In this document: positions 1-9,433 of the stretch, in pieces | Position numbering within the stretch: position 1 is the first letter of the stretch | Layout: each line of letters begins with the position of its first letter | From: Novosphingobium profundi | GTDB lineage: Bacteria > Pseudomonadota > Alphaproteobacteria > Sphingomonadales > Sphingomonadaceae | Length of the DNA: 64,000 bases | Direction of reading: 5' to 3' | Assembly: GCF_020524485.1 (NCBI RefSeq) | Contig: NZ_JAIVLF010000003.1 | Location: 558,001-622,000 of the forward strand | Notes under the pieces: generated by a model | What the model was told of the DNA's origin: nothing | The model's input: the letters and a program-made list of their open reading frames with translations, nothing else | Database searches by the model: none | Translations under genes and position numbers: made by a program

Positions 1-717
1 GACGAAGGGCCCTTCAAGCAGGCATCCCTTGACCACGTGGAGCGAAGAGGTGCGCAGCGCGATGGGCGGCTCGATCAGCTCGGCGCGCGCAAACATCTCG
101 CGCCAGCCGGCGACCAGCGCCGGGTGGTCGGGCACGATCCAGCGTTCCTGCACTAGGTCGGCTAGCCCCACCCGCGCCCGACCCGCCAGCGGATGGTCGG
201 CGCGCATGATGACGCCCGCGCTCTCCATCGCCAGCGTCTCGAACGCCAGACCTTCCAGATCGACATAGGGCCCGCGCGCGCCGAAGACGAGGCGCACCGC
301 CCCTTCGCGCAAGGCATCGAGCAGCGCGCCGAGCGGCCCCTCGCGCACCTGGACCTGGACCTGGGGATGGCTGCGCGCCAGCGCGGCAAGCGCGCGCGGC
401 AGGCGCAGCATGGCAAAGGCCGCATCGGTGCCGATGTGCAGGGTCTCGCGGCCCTGCCCGGCCCCGGCCCGCACCGCCTCGACCGCCCGGTCGCGCTCGG
501 CGAGGATCAGCCGCGCGCGCGGCAGGAGTTCGATACCGTGCGGCGTCAATTCCACCCCGCGTGCCCCCCGCGTGAAGAGCGGCGCTCCCAGGCTCTCCTC
601 CAGCATCTGCAGGCTGCGCGAAAGCGAAGGCTGCGACACACTGAGGGCCTCGGCCGCGCGGTTCACGCTGCCAAGGCTCGCGACTTCCACGAAGCGTTCC
701 AGTTGCCGAATATCCAT
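1..717 (-). CDS. LysR-family transcriptional regulator (C-terminus cut by window edge)
   Basis: The start codon is at 717 and 239 residues are visible before the gene runs off base 1, so the C-terminal part of the effector domain is missing. The N-terminal winged helix-turn-helix is clear (residues about 3-60, with RAAEALSVSQPSLSRSLQ), followed by the linker helix and the first lobe of a periplasmic-binding-like effector domain. It is co-oriented with and downstream of the benzoate/catechol operon, separated from the ferredoxin reductase by 82 bp. It differs from the CatR-like protein at 10.7 kb, so it probably answers to another effector. No ATAC-N7-GTAT site is seen upstream of it. Target genes are unknown; family assignment is secure, role is not. 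Confidence 0.9.
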   Translation of the reverse strand, partial: MDIRQLERFVEVASLGSVNRAAEALSVSQPSLSRSLQMLEESLGAPLFTRGARGVELTPHGIELLPRARLILAERDRAVEAVRAGAGQGRETLHIGTDAAFAMLRLPRALAALARSHPQVQVQVREGPLGALLDALREGAVRLVFGARGPYVDLEGLAFETLAMESAGVIMRADHPLAGRARVGLADLVQERWIVPDHPALVAGWREMFARAELIEPPIALRTSSLHVVKGCLLEGPFV

Positions 718-799
718 CGCGCCTGCGCTCCTCCCGAATGATCGAGAGAAGCTATAACAGGCGCAAGCGGATCGCCATCTTTTCGATAGCCCTGTCCGA

Positions 800-2035
800 T
801 CAGGCCGGCAGCAGTTCCTTCAGCGGCTTTGCCGGATCGGCCAGGAATTCCACCGGGACCTTGGCGCCCGCTTCGACCAGCTTGCGCCCCTGCACGAAGT
901 CCTTGGCGTTGTTCACGCAATCGACCGCAACGACGGTGCCTTCGCGCAGGTACACGACCGAGAACTTGCGCGCTTCGGGATCGCCGCGCAGCACGGTTTC
1001 ATCGTAGCCCGCGTTGATCCCCGCCGTCTGCAGCCGCAGATCGTACTGGTTCGACCAGAACCAGGGGAAGGCCTTGTAGGGGGCGGGATTGCCGCAGATG
1101 GCCTTGGCCACGCAGGTCGCCATGTCGGTTGCGTTCTGGACCGATTCCACGCGCATATCCGCGCCGCCTGCATAGGCGCAGGCGAACTGCGCGCAGTCGC
1201 CGATGGCGTAAACGCCGGGCAGGTTCGTCTGGCAGTGGTCATCGACCGCGACCCCGTTCGCACCCTTGGCGCCTGCGCTCAGCAGCGGCGCGACGGCAGG
1301 CACGATACCGATGCCCACGATGACCGCGTCGGCGGGGAGGACCGAACCGTCGGCCAGGCGCACGCCCGTCACCTTGTGCCCATCGCCTTCGAGGCACTCG
1401 ACCAGGGTCCCGGTACGCAGGTCCACGCCGTGCGCGCGGTGCTCGGCCTCGTAGAAGGCGGAAAGTTCTTCCCCTGCAACACGCGCGAGCACTCTGTCCT
1501 GCGCTTCGAGAAGCGTAACTTCCAGGTCGAGCTTGGAGAGGACCGCGGCGGCCTCCAGACCAATATAGCCGCCGCCGATCACGACCACGCGGCGTATCCC
1601 TGCGTCGACTTCGGACATGAGGCGGTCGCAGTCCTCGCGGGTGCGCACGGCGTGAACGCCCGCCAGGTCCGCGCCCGCACAGGTCAGGCGGCGCGGATCG
1701 CCGCCGGTCGCCCAGACGAGGTGCGTGTAGCCCAGCGTCCCGCCATCCGAGAGCGCCACCGTCTTCGCCTCCGGGTCGACCCCGGTGACTTCGGTGGAGA
1801 GGCGGAAGGTCACGTCCTTCTCGGCCCAGAAGGTCTCGGGGCGGATGTAGAGACGGTCAAAGGTCCTTTCGCGCGCGAAGTACTCCTTGGAGAGCGGCGG
1901 GCGCTCATAGGGGAGTTCGGGTTCGCGGCCGATGACGGTGATCGCGCCTTCAAAACCGTTCTGCCGCAGCGCAATGGCGCACTGGGCGCCCCCGTGTCCG
2001 GCTCCGACGATAACGACAGACGACTGATCCGTCAT
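800..2035 (-). CDS. NAD(P)H:ferredoxin/rubredoxin reductase, FAD-dependent
   Basis: A 411-residue two-dinucleotide-fold flavoprotein of the BphA4/putidaredoxin-reductase/rubredoxin-reductase family. Visible motifs are the N-terminal FAD-binding VGAGHGG (about residue 8), the NAD-binding [10 protein letters not shown] (about 150) and the FAD-binding IGDCAQF (about 280). The start at 2035 (MTDQSS) places the first motif correctly; an upstream start at 2107 would add an Arg-rich tail overlapping pcaF. It is the last gene of the catB-to-pcaF array. No BenC-type reductase (ferredoxin-reductase fusion) exists in the array, so this protein is the obvious candidate for feeding electrons to BenAB, but it carries no [2Fe-2S] domain and no ferredoxin gene lies nearby. 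The electron-transfer role is inference. Confidence 0.85.
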   Translation of the reverse strand: MTDQSSVVIVGAGHGGAQCAIALRQNGFEGAITVIGREPELPYERPPLSKEYFARERTFDRLYIRPETFWAEKDVTFRLSTEVTGVDPEAKTVALSDGGTLGYTHLVWATGGDPRRLTCAGADLAGVHAVRTREDCDRLMSEVDAGIRRVVVIGGGYIGLEAAAVLSKLDLEVTLLEAQDRVLARVAGEELSAFYEAEHRAHGVDLRTGTLVECLEGDGHKVTGVRLADGSVLPADAVIVGIGIVPAVAPLLSAGAKGANGVAVDDHCQTNLPGVYAIGDCAQFACAYAGGADMRVESVQNATDMATCVAKAICGNPAPYKAFPWFWSNQYDLRLQTAGINAGYDETVLRGDPEARKFSVVYLREGTVVAVDCVNNAKDFVQGRKLVEAGAKVPVEFLADPAKPLKELLPA

Positions 2036-2081
2036 GCGACCTCTCCTTCTTGTTTTCGCGTGGTATTCGGGTGGGCGGCGC

Positions 2082-3287
2082 TCAGACGCGCTCGAGCAGG
2101 AGCGCAAGGCCCTGCCCGACGCCGATGCACAGGAAGACGAGCGCGTACCTGCCGCCCGTCACGTGCAGTTCCTCCACGGCGCTCATCGCGATGCGCGCGC
2201 CCGACATGCCGAGCGGATGGCCCAGCGCAATGGCGCCGCCGTTGCGGTTGACGCGCGTGTCGGTAAGCGGGTCGATGTCGAGCGCGCGCAGCGTGGCGAT
2301 GGCCTGGCTGGCGAACGCCTCGTTGAGTTCGATCACGCCGACCTGGTCCATGGTCATGCCCTGACGCGCGAGAACGCGGCGCGCGGCCTCGATGGGGCCA
2401 ACGCCCATGACGCGCGGCGCGATACCCGCCGCCGACATGCCCAGGACGCGCGCGCGCGGGGTCAGCCCGTGAACCTTGGCGGCCTCTTCGGAGGCGACCA
2501 GCATGGCGGCCGCGCCGTCGTTGAGGCCCGACGCGTTGCCCGCCGTCACCGTGCCGCCCGGCTTTACCACGCTCTTGAGCTTGGCAAGCACGTCGAGGCT
2601 GGAGCGGCGGGGATGCTCGTCGGTGTCGAAGACGATCGGGTCGGCCTTGCGCTGCGGGATCGTGACCGGGACGATCTCCTTTGCCAGACGCCCGCTGGCC
2701 TGCGCGGCGGCGGCCTTTTCCTGGCTGTTGAAGGCGAAGAGGTCCTGGTCCTCGCGGCTGACGTTGTAGTCCTCGGCCACGTTCTCGCCGGTCTGCGGCA
2801 TCGATTCGACGCCGTAGAGTTCCTTCATCTTCGGGTTGACGAAGCGCCAGCCCAGCGTCGTGTCCTCGATCTTCTGGTCGCGCCCGAACGCGCTGCCCGC
2901 CTTGCCCAGAACGTAGGGGCTGCGGGTCATGTGCTCGACCCCGCCCGCGATCATCAGGTCTGCATCGCCTGCCTTGATCGCCTGCGCGGCCATGCCCAGC
3001 GCGTTGAGGCCGGACGCGCACAGGCGGTTGACGGTGACGCCCGGCACGTTCTCGGGCAGGCCAGCCAGCAGCGCTCCCATGCGCGCAACATTGCGGTTGT
3101 CCTCACCCGCCTGGTTCGCACAGCCCAGGATCACGTCGTCGACGCGCGCCCAGTCGACGTCCGGGTTGCGCGCAACCAGTGCGGCCAGTGGCACGGCGGC
3201 CAGATCGTCGGCGCGGATGCCCGAGAGCGAGCCGCCGAGCTTGCCGACGGGGGTACGGATGGCATCGCAGATGAAGGCTTGGGTCAC
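2082..3287 (-). CDS. pcaF: beta-ketoadipyl-CoA thiolase
   Basis: A 401-residue thiolase catalysing the last step of the beta-ketoadipate pathway: 3-oxoadipyl-CoA plus CoA gives succinyl-CoA and acetyl-CoA. Length and the opening [19 protein letters not shown] are typical of PcaF/PhaD thiolases. The acyl-accepting Cys lies in [11 protein letters not shown] (about residue 90), the catalytic His in [14 protein letters not shown], and the second Cys in [17 protein letters not shown]. The start codon is GTG at 3287, 14 bp downstream of the pcaD stop, with a weak ribosome-binding site. Its position next to pcaIJ and pcaD fixes the substrate better than sequence alone, since other thiolases share the same motifs. 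Confidence 0.95.
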   Translation of the reverse strand: MTQAFICDAIRTPVGKLGGSLSGIRADDLAAVPLAALVARNPDVDWARVDDVILGCANQAGEDNRNVARMGALLAGLPENVPGVTVNRLCASGLNALGMAAQAIKAGDADLMIAGGVEHMTRSPYVLGKAGSAFGRDQKIEDTTLGWRFVNPKMKELYGVESMPQTGENVAEDYNVSREDQDLFAFNSQEKAAAAQASGRLAKEIVPVTIPQRKADPIVFDTDEHPRRSSLDVLAKLKSVVKPGGTVTAGNASGLNDGAAAMLVASEEAAKVHGLTPRARVLGMSAAGIAPRVMGVGPIEAARRVLARQGMTMDQVGVIELNEAFASQAIATLRALDIDPLTDTRVNRNGGAIALGHPLGMSGARIAMSAVEELHVTGGRYALVFLCIGVGQGLALLLERV

Positions 3288-3301
3288 GTCAGGTCTCGGC
3301 T

Positions 3302-4081
3302 TCAGTTCGTAAGGAAGGACGTCATGCCCGCGGCCAGCGCCTCGGGCGCTTCGAGGGGCGCCAGGTGCGCGGCCTCGAGCGCGAGATGCTGCGCGCCGGG
3401 GATCGTCTCGAGGAGGTTTTCACCGTGGCCCTCGAGCGGGGTCGAGGTGTCGCGCGTGCCGGTGACGACCAGCGTCGGGCAGGTGATGGCGGAAATACGG
3501 CCCGCCAGGTCCATGTCGCGGATCGCTGCGCCGCAGCCCGCGTAGCCTTGCGCGTCGGTCGCGATAAGCTGGCGCAGCACGGCGTCGTAGACAGCAGGCT
3601 CTTCGGCACGGAATTCGGGCGAGAGGAAGCGGCCCATCGCCATCTCGGCAATCGCGACCATGCCCTTTTCGCGCACCGTCGCAATGCGCTGGTCCCACGA
3701 GGCCGCGTCCATGGTGGCCGAGGTGCAGACGAGCACCAGCTTCTCCAGCACGCCGGGGTGGGCGAGCGCGATCTCCATGCCGATCATACCGCCCAGCGAG
3801 ACGCCCGCGAGCGCAAAGCTCTCGACGCCCGCATCCCTGGCGACCGCCAGGATGTCCTCGGCCAGCAGCGAGAGCGTATAGTCGCCCGGTTCGGCCTGCG
3901 AGGCGCCGTGGCCGCGCGTGTCGATGCGCAGCAGGCGAAACTGATCGCGCAGATGCGCCAGCGCGGGGTCCCACAGGTCCATGTCCGAACCGATGGAATT
4001 GAGGAGGACAAGGACCGGCGCGCCTTCGCGCCCGTCCATCTTCCAGTAGATCTGCGCGCCCGAAACCTTGGTAAAGGGCAT
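3302..4081 (-). CDS. pcaD: 3-oxoadipate enol-lactonase
   Basis: A 259-residue alpha/beta-hydrolase that hydrolyses beta-ketoadipate enol-lactone to beta-ketoadipate, joining the catechol branch to the common end of the pathway. The nucleophile elbow is AGVSLGG (about residue 97), the acidic residue is in VVTGTRDTST, and the catalytic His is in the C-terminal LEAAHLAPLE. All three triad residues are present, unlike the two atypical hydrolases at 17.6 and 30.8 kb. Its ATG overlaps the pcaJ stop by one base (TGATG), suggesting translational coupling. Confident by family and context. Confidence 0.95.
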   Translation of the reverse strand: MPFTKVSGAQIYWKMDGREGAPVLVLLNSIGSDMDLWDPALAHLRDQFRLLRIDTRGHGASQAEPGDYTLSLLAEDILAVARDAGVESFALAGVSLGGMIGMEIALAHPGVLEKLVLVCTSATMDAASWDQRIATVREKGMVAIAEMAMGRFLSPEFRAEEPAVYDAVLRQLIATDAQGYAGCGAAIRDMDLAGRISAITCPTLVVTGTRDTSTPLEGHGENLLETIPGAQHLALEAAHLAPLEAPEALAAGMTSFLTN

Positions 4082-4752
4082 CAGGCCACCTCTTCCAGCG
4101 CGGAAGTATCGAAAGGCACGGCGGTCTTTTCGCGCACTTCGTCGAGGGTGACGCCCGGCGCCAGTTCGATCAGGCTAAGGCCACCTTCGGCGCGGTCGAC
4201 GGCAAAGACGCACAGGTCGGTGATGATCATGTCGACCACCGCCTTGCCGGTCAGCGGCAGGGTGCATTCGGGCAGGATCTTGGATTCGCCCTTCTTGGTG
4301 CAGTGATCCATGACCACGACGATCTTCTTGACGCCCGCGACAAGGTCCATCGCGCCGCCCATGCCTTTGACCATCTTGCCCGGGATCATCCAGTTCGCAA
4401 GATCGCCGTTCGCGCTCACTTCCATGGCGCCCAGAACGGCCATGTCGATGTGGCCGCCGCGGATCATCGAGAAGCTGTCGGCGCTGGAGAAGAAGCTGGA
4501 GGTCGGCAGCGCGGTGACGGTCTGCTTGCCCGCGTTGATGAGGTCGGGGTCTTCCTCGCCGTCATAGGGGAACGGGCCAATGCCCAGCATCCCGTTCTCC
4601 GACTGGAGCGTCACCTTCATGCCCTCGGGCACGTAGTTGGCGACGAGCGTCGGGATGCCGATGCCCAGGTTCACGTAGAAACCGTCCTTGAGTTCCTTGG
4701 CCGCGCGCGCGGCCATCTGGTTGCGGTCCCAGCCCTTGCTTTCCTGGGTCAT
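4081..4752 (-). CDS. pcaJ: 3-oxoadipate CoA-transferase, subunit B
   Basis: A 223-residue beta subunit of the succinyl-CoA:3-oxoadipate CoA-transferase. The family motif LQSENGMLG (about residues 48-56) contains the glutamate that forms the covalent glutamyl-CoA intermediate, and [13 protein letters not shown] precedes it. The start at 4752 overlaps the pcaI stop by one base (TAATG), a usual arrangement for a heterodimer made in equal amounts. An upstream in-frame start near 5490 would read through pcaI in the wrong frame and is rejected. Acts in the cytoplasm with PcaI. Confidence 0.95.
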   Translation of the reverse strand: MTQESKGWDRNQMAARAAKELKDGFYVNLGIGIPTLVANYVPEGMKVTLQSENGMLGIGPFPYDGEEDPDLINAGKQTVTALPTSSFFSSADSFSMIRGGHIDMAVLGAMEVSANGDLANWMIPGKMVKGMGGAMDLVAGVKKIVVVMDHCTKKGESKILPECTLPLTGKAVVDMIITDLCVFAVDRAEGGLSLIELAPGVTLDEVREKTAVPFDTSALEEVA

Positions 4753-5459
4753 TAAACGGCCTCCCTTTCGCGCACGGTCTTCTTCTCGATGCGCTTCTCG
4801 TTGATGGTGGAGAGCACCACGCGGTCGACGTAGATGCCGGGCGTGTGGATGCAGTCGGGATCGAAGGTGCCCTCGGGCACGATCTCTTCCACCTCGACGA
4901 CGGTCACCTTGCCCGCGGTCGCCATGTTCGGGTTGAAGTTGCGCGCGGTCTTGCGGAACATGAGGTTGCCCTCCGGGTCCGCGCGCCAGGCCTTGATGAT
5001 CGAAAGGTCGCTGCGCAGCCAGGTCTCGCGCACGTAGTCCTCGCCCTCGAAGGTCTCGACCGGCTTGCCTTCGGCGACCACGGTGCCCACGCCCGTCTTG
5101 GTGTAGAAGGCCGGGATCCCGGCGCCGCCTGCGCGGATGCGCTCGGCGAGCGTCCCTTGCGGGTTCAGTTCCAGCTCCAGTTCGCCCGAAAGGTACTGGC
5201 TTTCGAAGAGCTTGTTCTCGCCCACGTAGGAGGAGATCATCTTCTTCACCTGGCGGCTTTCCAGAAGCATCCAGAGGCCAAAGCCGTCGGCGCCCGCGTT
5301 GTTCGAGACGACGGTGAGGTCCTTCACGCCCGACTTGCGGATCTCGGGGATCAGGCTCTCCGGGTTGCCCGAGAGGCCAAAGCCTCCCGACATGATCGTC
5401 ATCCCGTCGAACAGCACGCCGTCGAGCGCGGCTGCGGGGCTCTCGTAAATCTTGCTCAT
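4752..5459 (-). CDS. pcaI: 3-oxoadipate CoA-transferase, subunit A
   Basis: A 235-residue alpha subunit of the CoA-transferase that activates beta-ketoadipate with succinyl-CoA. The N-terminal [16 protein letters not shown] and the central [16 protein letters not shown] are the family CoA-binding signatures. It lies 8 bp downstream of benD and is coupled by a one-base overlap to pcaJ. Homologous acetoacetate CoA-transferases exist; the ben/cat/pca neighbours decide the call. Confidence 0.95.
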   Translation of the reverse strand: MSKIYESPAAALDGVLFDGMTIMSGGFGLSGNPESLIPEIRKSGVKDLTVVSNNAGADGFGLWMLLESRQVKKMISSYVGENKLFESQYLSGELELELNPQGTLAERIRAGGAGIPAFYTKTGVGTVVAEGKPVETFEGEDYVRETWLRSDLSIIKAWRADPEGNLMFRKTARNFNPNMATAGKVTVVEVEEIVPEGTFDPDCIHTPGIYVDRVVLSTINEKRIEKKTVREREAV

Positions 5460-5467
5460 GGTCTTCC

Positions 5468-6253
5468 TTATCCCAGGTCACCGCCCGCAACGGGCAGGAC
5501 GGAGCCGGTCATGTAGCTGGCCTCGTCGGAGGCCAGGAACAGGATCGGGGCGATCTGCTCTTCGAGCGTGCCGTAGCGTTTCACGAAGGTGGAGGTCGTC
5601 ACCTGTTCGACCGCCTCGGCCATCCAGGCCTGCTCCTGCGCGGTGTCGCCCGAGGCGTTGCGCGGCACCTTGCGCGGCGGCGCAGAGGTCCCGCCCGGCG
5701 CAGTGGCAACGACGCGGATGCCCTGTTCGCCATATTCCATGGCGAGGCTCATGGTGAGGCCGTTGACCCCGCCCTTGGCCGCCGAATAGGGCACCCGGCG
5801 AATGCCGCGCGTTGCATTGGACGAGACATTGACGATGGTGCCCGCCCCCTGCTCCAGCATCGCGGGCAGGACCGCGTGGCAGCCATAGAGCGTGGGCATG
5901 AGCGAGCGGCGGATTTCCGCGTCGATCTGCGCAGGCTCGAACTCGGCGTAGGGGCGCATGCGGATCGCACCGCCCACGTTGTTGACGAGGATGTCGATGC
6001 GGCCGAACGCGGCCACCGCCGCCTCGGCCGCCGAACGTGCGCCCTCGTAGGTTTCAAGGTCGCACACGACCGAGATCGCGGTGCCGCCCGCCTGCGTGAT
6101 TTCCGCCTCGACGTCCGCCACGAACTCGGCGCGGTCGACAAGCACCACGCGCGCGCCTTCGGCCGCGGCGCGGGTGGCGACCCCCGCCCCGATGCCCTGC
6201 GCAGCCCCGGTCACGATCATGACCTTATCGGCAAAACGTCCTTCGAAAATCAC
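5468..6253 (-). CDS. benD: benzoate cis-diol dehydrogenase (1,6-dihydroxycyclohexa-2,4-diene-1-carboxylate dehydrogenase)
   Basis: A 261-residue short-chain dehydrogenase that oxidises and decarboxylates the benzoate cis-dihydrodiol to catechol with NAD. The cofactor motif TGAAQGIG is at residues 16-23, NNVGG follows, and the catalytic Tyr-x3-Lys is in PYSAAKGG. The stretch [12 protein letters not shown] is characteristic of BenD/XylL rather than of general SDRs. It starts with GTG at 6253 behind a strong GGAGG ribosome-binding site, 12 bp after the benB stop. Confidence 0.95.
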   Translation of the reverse strand: MIFEGRFADKVMIVTGAAQGIGAGVATRAAAEGARVVLVDRAEFVADVEAEITQAGGTAISVVCDLETYEGARSAAEAAVAAFGRIDILVNNVGGAIRMRPYAEFEPAQIDAEIRRSLMPTLYGCHAVLPAMLEQGAGTIVNVSSNATRGIRRVPYSAAKGGVNGLTMSLAMEYGEQGIRVVATAPGGTSAPPRKVPRNASGDTAQEQAWMAEAVEQVTTSTFVKRYGTLEEQIAPILFLASDEASYMTGSVLPVAGGDLG

Positions 6254-6265
6254 GGGGGGGCCTCC

Positions 6266-6781
6266 TCAGACGTGGTAGATGTCGATGATCTGATGAATGT
6301 AATCGTCCTTGAGGACGATCTTCTTCTTCACGATCTTCGGGGCCTCGCCCGAGACATCCAGGGTGAGGAAGGTGGTGCCGAAGAACTGCAGCGTCGTCTT
6401 CGAGCGGTGGCTGAGCGTGTGCCAGTTGTAGCGCAGATCGATCGCGCCCTCGCGCGTCTCCAGCACCTCGACGTTGTTCACCGAATGGGCCGTGCGCGGC
6501 TGGGGCATCGAGGCCGACGAGCGCTCGGTGCGGATGCGGTAGACGCGGTCTTCCAGGCCATTGCGGTTGGGGTAATAGATCAGCGAGATCTGCGTCTGGG
6601 GATCGGTGCACAGCTCATCGTCGTCGGTCCAGGCCGGCATCCAGTACTCGACGTCGGGCGAATAGCATTCGAGCCATTCCTCGTACTCGCGGTCATCGAG
6701 CAGGCGCGCCTCGCGGTAGAGGAATGCGCAGATATCCTGGTAGGAAAGCGCGGTGGTGTCCTTTTCGAGCGTCATGGTCAT
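6266..6781 (-). CDS. benB: benzoate 1,2-dioxygenase, small (beta) subunit
   Basis: A 171-residue SnoaL-like cone-fold protein, the structural beta subunit of a ring-hydroxylating dioxygenase. LLDDREYEEWLECYSPDVEYWMP is replaced here by position: this hallmark spans residues 27-49 and contains the conserved DDRxYxEW and YWxP elements. The ATG overlaps the benA stop by 4 bp (ATGA), as expected for subunits of one enzyme. The protein has no cofactor of its own. Confidence 0.95.
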   Translation of the reverse strand: MTMTLEKDTTALSYQDICAFLYREARLLDDREYEEWLECYSPDVEYWMPAWTDDDELCTDPQTQISLIYYPNRNGLEDRVYRIRTERSSASMPQPRTAHSVNNVEVLETREGAIDLRYNWHTLSHRSKTTLQFFGTTFLTLDVSGEAPKIVKKKIVLKDDYIHQIIDIYHV

Positions 6782-8133
6782 TCTGCCGCCTCCATCATTT
6801 CTGCGGGCGTTGCATCCTTCTCGATCCCGTCCAGCATGATCTGGGCCCAGAACTCGTGCTGGCGCACGAAGAGACCTTCGTCTTCCGAGCGTTCGCTGGA
6901 CAGGAGCGGGTTCATGCCCATCGCCTTCGCGTTCGCATCAGGGCCCTCGATCCAGCGGGTCGCGCCGCGGCTGAGGTCGTTCCAGAGCGAACCGGCGCCT
7001 TCGTAGGCGTGCTGACAGCTGCGGAATTCCTCGAGGTCATCGGGCGTCCCCATTCCGGAGACGTTGAAGAAGTCCTCGTACTGGCGGATGCGGTGCGCAC
7101 GGTCCTCGGCGCTCTCGCCCTTGGGGGCGTAGCAGTAGATCGTCACCTCGGTGGTGTGCACGTCGAGCGGACGCACGACGCGGATCTGGGTGGAGAACTG
7201 GTCCATCAGGAAGACATTGGGATAGAGCGCCAAGTTGCGCGTCTGCTCCAGGATGAACTTGGCCTTCTGTTCGCCAAGCCGGGCTTCCAGGTCGTCCTTG
7301 CGGTTCCAGACCGGACGCACTTCAGGGTTGAGCGTCTGCGTCCAGAGCAGGATGTGGCCATGCTCGAAACCGTAGACGCCGCTGGCCGGGGCCTTGGACC
7401 AGCCATTGGCGTCGACCGCCTTGGTGCCACCTTCGGCGCGGCGGCCCATGGTCGACTGGTAGTTCTCGTGGACCGAGCTGACGTGGTAGCCGTCACACCC
7501 GTTCTCCATCTGCATCTTCCAGTTGCCATCGAAGGTGTAGCTGGAATTGCCGACGAGGACTTCCAGGCCTTCGGGCGCCTGGTCGACCATCTGGTCGATG
7601 ATGACCTTGGCCTCGCCCAGGTGCTCTTCAAGCGGGAGCACGTCGTGGTTGAGCGAGCCGAAGATGAAGCCGCGGTAGCTCTCGATCTTCACGCGGGTAA
7701 GGTCGTGCGAACCATCCAGGTTGAAGCTCTCGGGATAGGCGCCGGTGCTGGCGTCCTTGGCGCGCAGCAGCGAGCCGTCGTTCTTGAAGCTCCAGCCGTG
7801 GAAGGGGCACACGAAGAGCGGCTGGTTGCCGCGCTTCTTGCGGCACAGCTGGGCACCACGGTGGGCACAGGCGTTGACGACGCAGTGGAGCGCGTCCTCC
7901 TTGCCCCGGGTCAGGATCACGGGCACGCGGCCGATGAAGGTCGTGAAGTAGTCGTTCTTCTTTTCGACCTGGCTTTCATGGGCGAGATAGACCCAGTTGC
8001 TCTCGAAGATGTACTTCATCTCCAGTTCGAACAGTTCCGGGTCGGTGAAGACATCCCGGCGGCAGCGAAACTCGCCGGTTTCCGGGTTGTCGACGACAGC
8101 GGTCGCCACCTTCTCTTTCAAATGATGCGTCAT
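6778..8133 (-). CDS. benA: benzoate 1,2-dioxygenase, large (alpha) subunit
   Basis: A 451-residue Rieske non-haem iron oxygenase alpha subunit that dihydroxylates benzoate at C1/C2. The Rieske centre is complete: Cys89-x-His91 and Cys109-x2-His112. The mononuclear iron site is visible in NGCDGYHVSSVHENY (bridging Asp plus two His). The start at 8133 (MTHHLKEK) gives the family length; an in-frame start further upstream would overlap catA and adds nothing family-like. It lies directly behind catA (43 bp between the genes). The benzoate substrate is inferred from BenD, CatABC and the benzoate transporters; a toluate or anthranilate-like substrate is less likely. Confidence 0.93.
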   Translation of the reverse strand: MTHHLKEKVATAVVDNPETGEFRCRRDVFTDPELFELEMKYIFESNWVYLAHESQVEKKNDYFTTFIGRVPVILTRGKEDALHCVVNACAHRGAQLCRKKRGNQPLFVCPFHGWSFKNDGSLLRAKDASTGAYPESFNLDGSHDLTRVKIESYRGFIFGSLNHDVLPLEEHLGEAKVIIDQMVDQAPEGLEVLVGNSSYTFDGNWKMQMENGCDGYHVSSVHENYQSTMGRRAEGGTKAVDANGWSKAPASGVYGFEHGHILLWTQTLNPEVRPVWNRKDDLEARLGEQKAKFILEQTRNLALYPNVFLMDQFSTQIRVVRPLDVHTTEVTIYCYAPKGESAEDRAHRIRQYEDFFNVSGMGTPDDLEEFRSCQHAYEGAGSLWNDLSRGATRWIEGPDANAKAMGMNPLLSSERSEDEGLFVRQHEFWAQIMLDGIEKDATPAEMMEAAE

Positions 8134-8176
8134 GATCCTGTCTCCCGTGATCGTGGTGCCCGTGTACGGGCTATTC

Positions 8177-9091
8177 TCAGGCGGCTTCGGTTTCCGCCTC
8201 GGCGCTGGCGCGGCGGCGGGTCGAGAGCTGCTCGTCGTCCTGCGAAGTCGCCTTCTGCAGCTGGAAGTCGAAGGCAAGGTCGACACGGTCGCCCTGGCGG
8301 CTCGGCACCGGCAGCAGGCCTTCGCGGGTCCCGAAGGCGAAGTCGTCCTTGGCGAAGGGATCATCGCCAAAGTTGATCTGCGTGGTCAGCGTACGGTAGC
8401 CCGGCGCTTCCACGAAGAAGTGGACGTGCGCGGGACGGCTGCCGTGGCGGCCCAGCGCGAACATGAGCGTTTCGGTCGCGCCGCCCGGAGGGCACGAGTA
8501 GCCGCTCGGCATCTTCGAGTGGAAGACGTACTTGCCGTCGTCACCCAGCTTGATGCGGCGACGGTTGTTGAACGGCGTCTGCTCGGTGGTGGGGTCGAAG
8601 TGCGAGTACCACCCCTGCGAGTTGGCGTGCCACACGTGGACGATGGCGTCCTTGACCGGCTCACCGTCGGGGCCGGTGATGGCGCCCGTCATGGTGAGGT
8701 TGTCCGCTTCGGGATCGGGGTCGCTGGTGAGGTTCGCGCCGTTCTCGACGAGCGGGGCTCCCGAGACGTAGAGCGGGCCCTCGATGGTACGCGGCGTGCC
8801 GCCCGAAAGGCCCGCTTCGGCATCCTTGGCGTCCATGTAGAGGTCCATGAAGTGCTCAAGGCCCGAGCCCGGAGCAATCAGACCGAGTTCACCCGCGCCA
8901 TCGGCGAAGAACTTGATGGCGCCCCAGAATTCGTCTTCCGACACGTCGTGCTTGACGATCACTTCCATGATCGACTCGGTCAGGTCGCGCACGATGCCCT
9001 TGAGGCGCGTGTCGCCGCCCTCCTGGCCGATGCCCGCCGCGGTATCGAGCAGCTTCTGAATTTCCGGTGTTTTTACAAAGGTCACATCCAT
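8177..9091 (-). CDS. catA: catechol 1,2-dioxygenase
   Basis: A 304-residue intradiol dioxygenase converting catechol to cis,cis-muconate. The N-terminal helical dimerisation domain covers about residues 1-95. The four ferric-iron ligands are visible: Tyr162 (GWYSHF), Tyr198 (SGYSCPP), His222 and His224 (PAHVHFF). The last 20 residues form a charged tail (TRRRASAEAETEAA) beyond the usual end. The start at 9091 follows a GGGAGAG ribosome-binding site. Confidence 0.96.
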   Translation of the reverse strand: MDVTFVKTPEIQKLLDTAAGIGQEGGDTRLKGIVRDLTESIMEVIVKHDVSEDEFWGAIKFFADGAGELGLIAPGSGLEHFMDLYMDAKDAEAGLSGGTPRTIEGPLYVSGAPLVENGANLTSDPDPEADNLTMTGAITGPDGEPVKDAIVHVWHANSQGWYSHFDPTTEQTPFNNRRRIKLGDDGKYVFHSKMPSGYSCPPGGATETLMFALGRHGSRPAHVHFFVEAPGYRTLTTQINFGDDPFAKDDFAFGTREGLLPVPSRQGDRVDLAFDFQLQKATSQDDEQLSTRRRASAEAETEAA

Positions 9092-9136
9092 GGTGAACTC
9101 TCCCGATTATAGAAATTGATTGGGCTTTTGGCGCCC

Positions 9137-9427
9137 TCAGGTGTCGTCTTCGCGAATGGCCGAGGGGTGGCGGTTGAGCGGCGTCACCTTCATCGCCATG
9201 AAGGGGTAGAGCGGCAGCGCCATGAGCACGTCGTGAAGCGCTTCATTGCTTGCGACATCGAAGATGCTGACGTTCGAATAGAGCCCGGTCTTGCGCCAGA
9301 TGTGGCGCCAGGTGCCATCGGCCTGCAGCTTCTGCGAGTAGGCCTTTTCCTCGGCCTTGAGGCGCGCGGCTTCCTCGGCGTCGAAGTCGAGGGGAATGTT
9401 GACGTCCATTTCAACCATGAAAAGCAT
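9137..9427 (-). CDS. catC: muconolactone delta-isomerase
   Basis: A 96-residue protein opening with MLFMVEMDVNIP, the recognisable N-terminus of CatC. It isomerises muconolactone to beta-ketoadipate enol-lactone, the PcaD substrate, and forms decamers in known members. Length equals the family norm. It sits 6 bp after the catB stop and 45 bp ahead of catA. Confidence 0.95.
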   Translation of the reverse strand: MLFMVEMDVNIPLDFDAEEAARLKAEEKAYSQKLQADGTWRHIWRKTGLYSNVSIFDVASNEALHDVLMALPLYPFMAMKVTPLNRHPSAIREDDT

Positions 9428-9433
9428 GGGGGA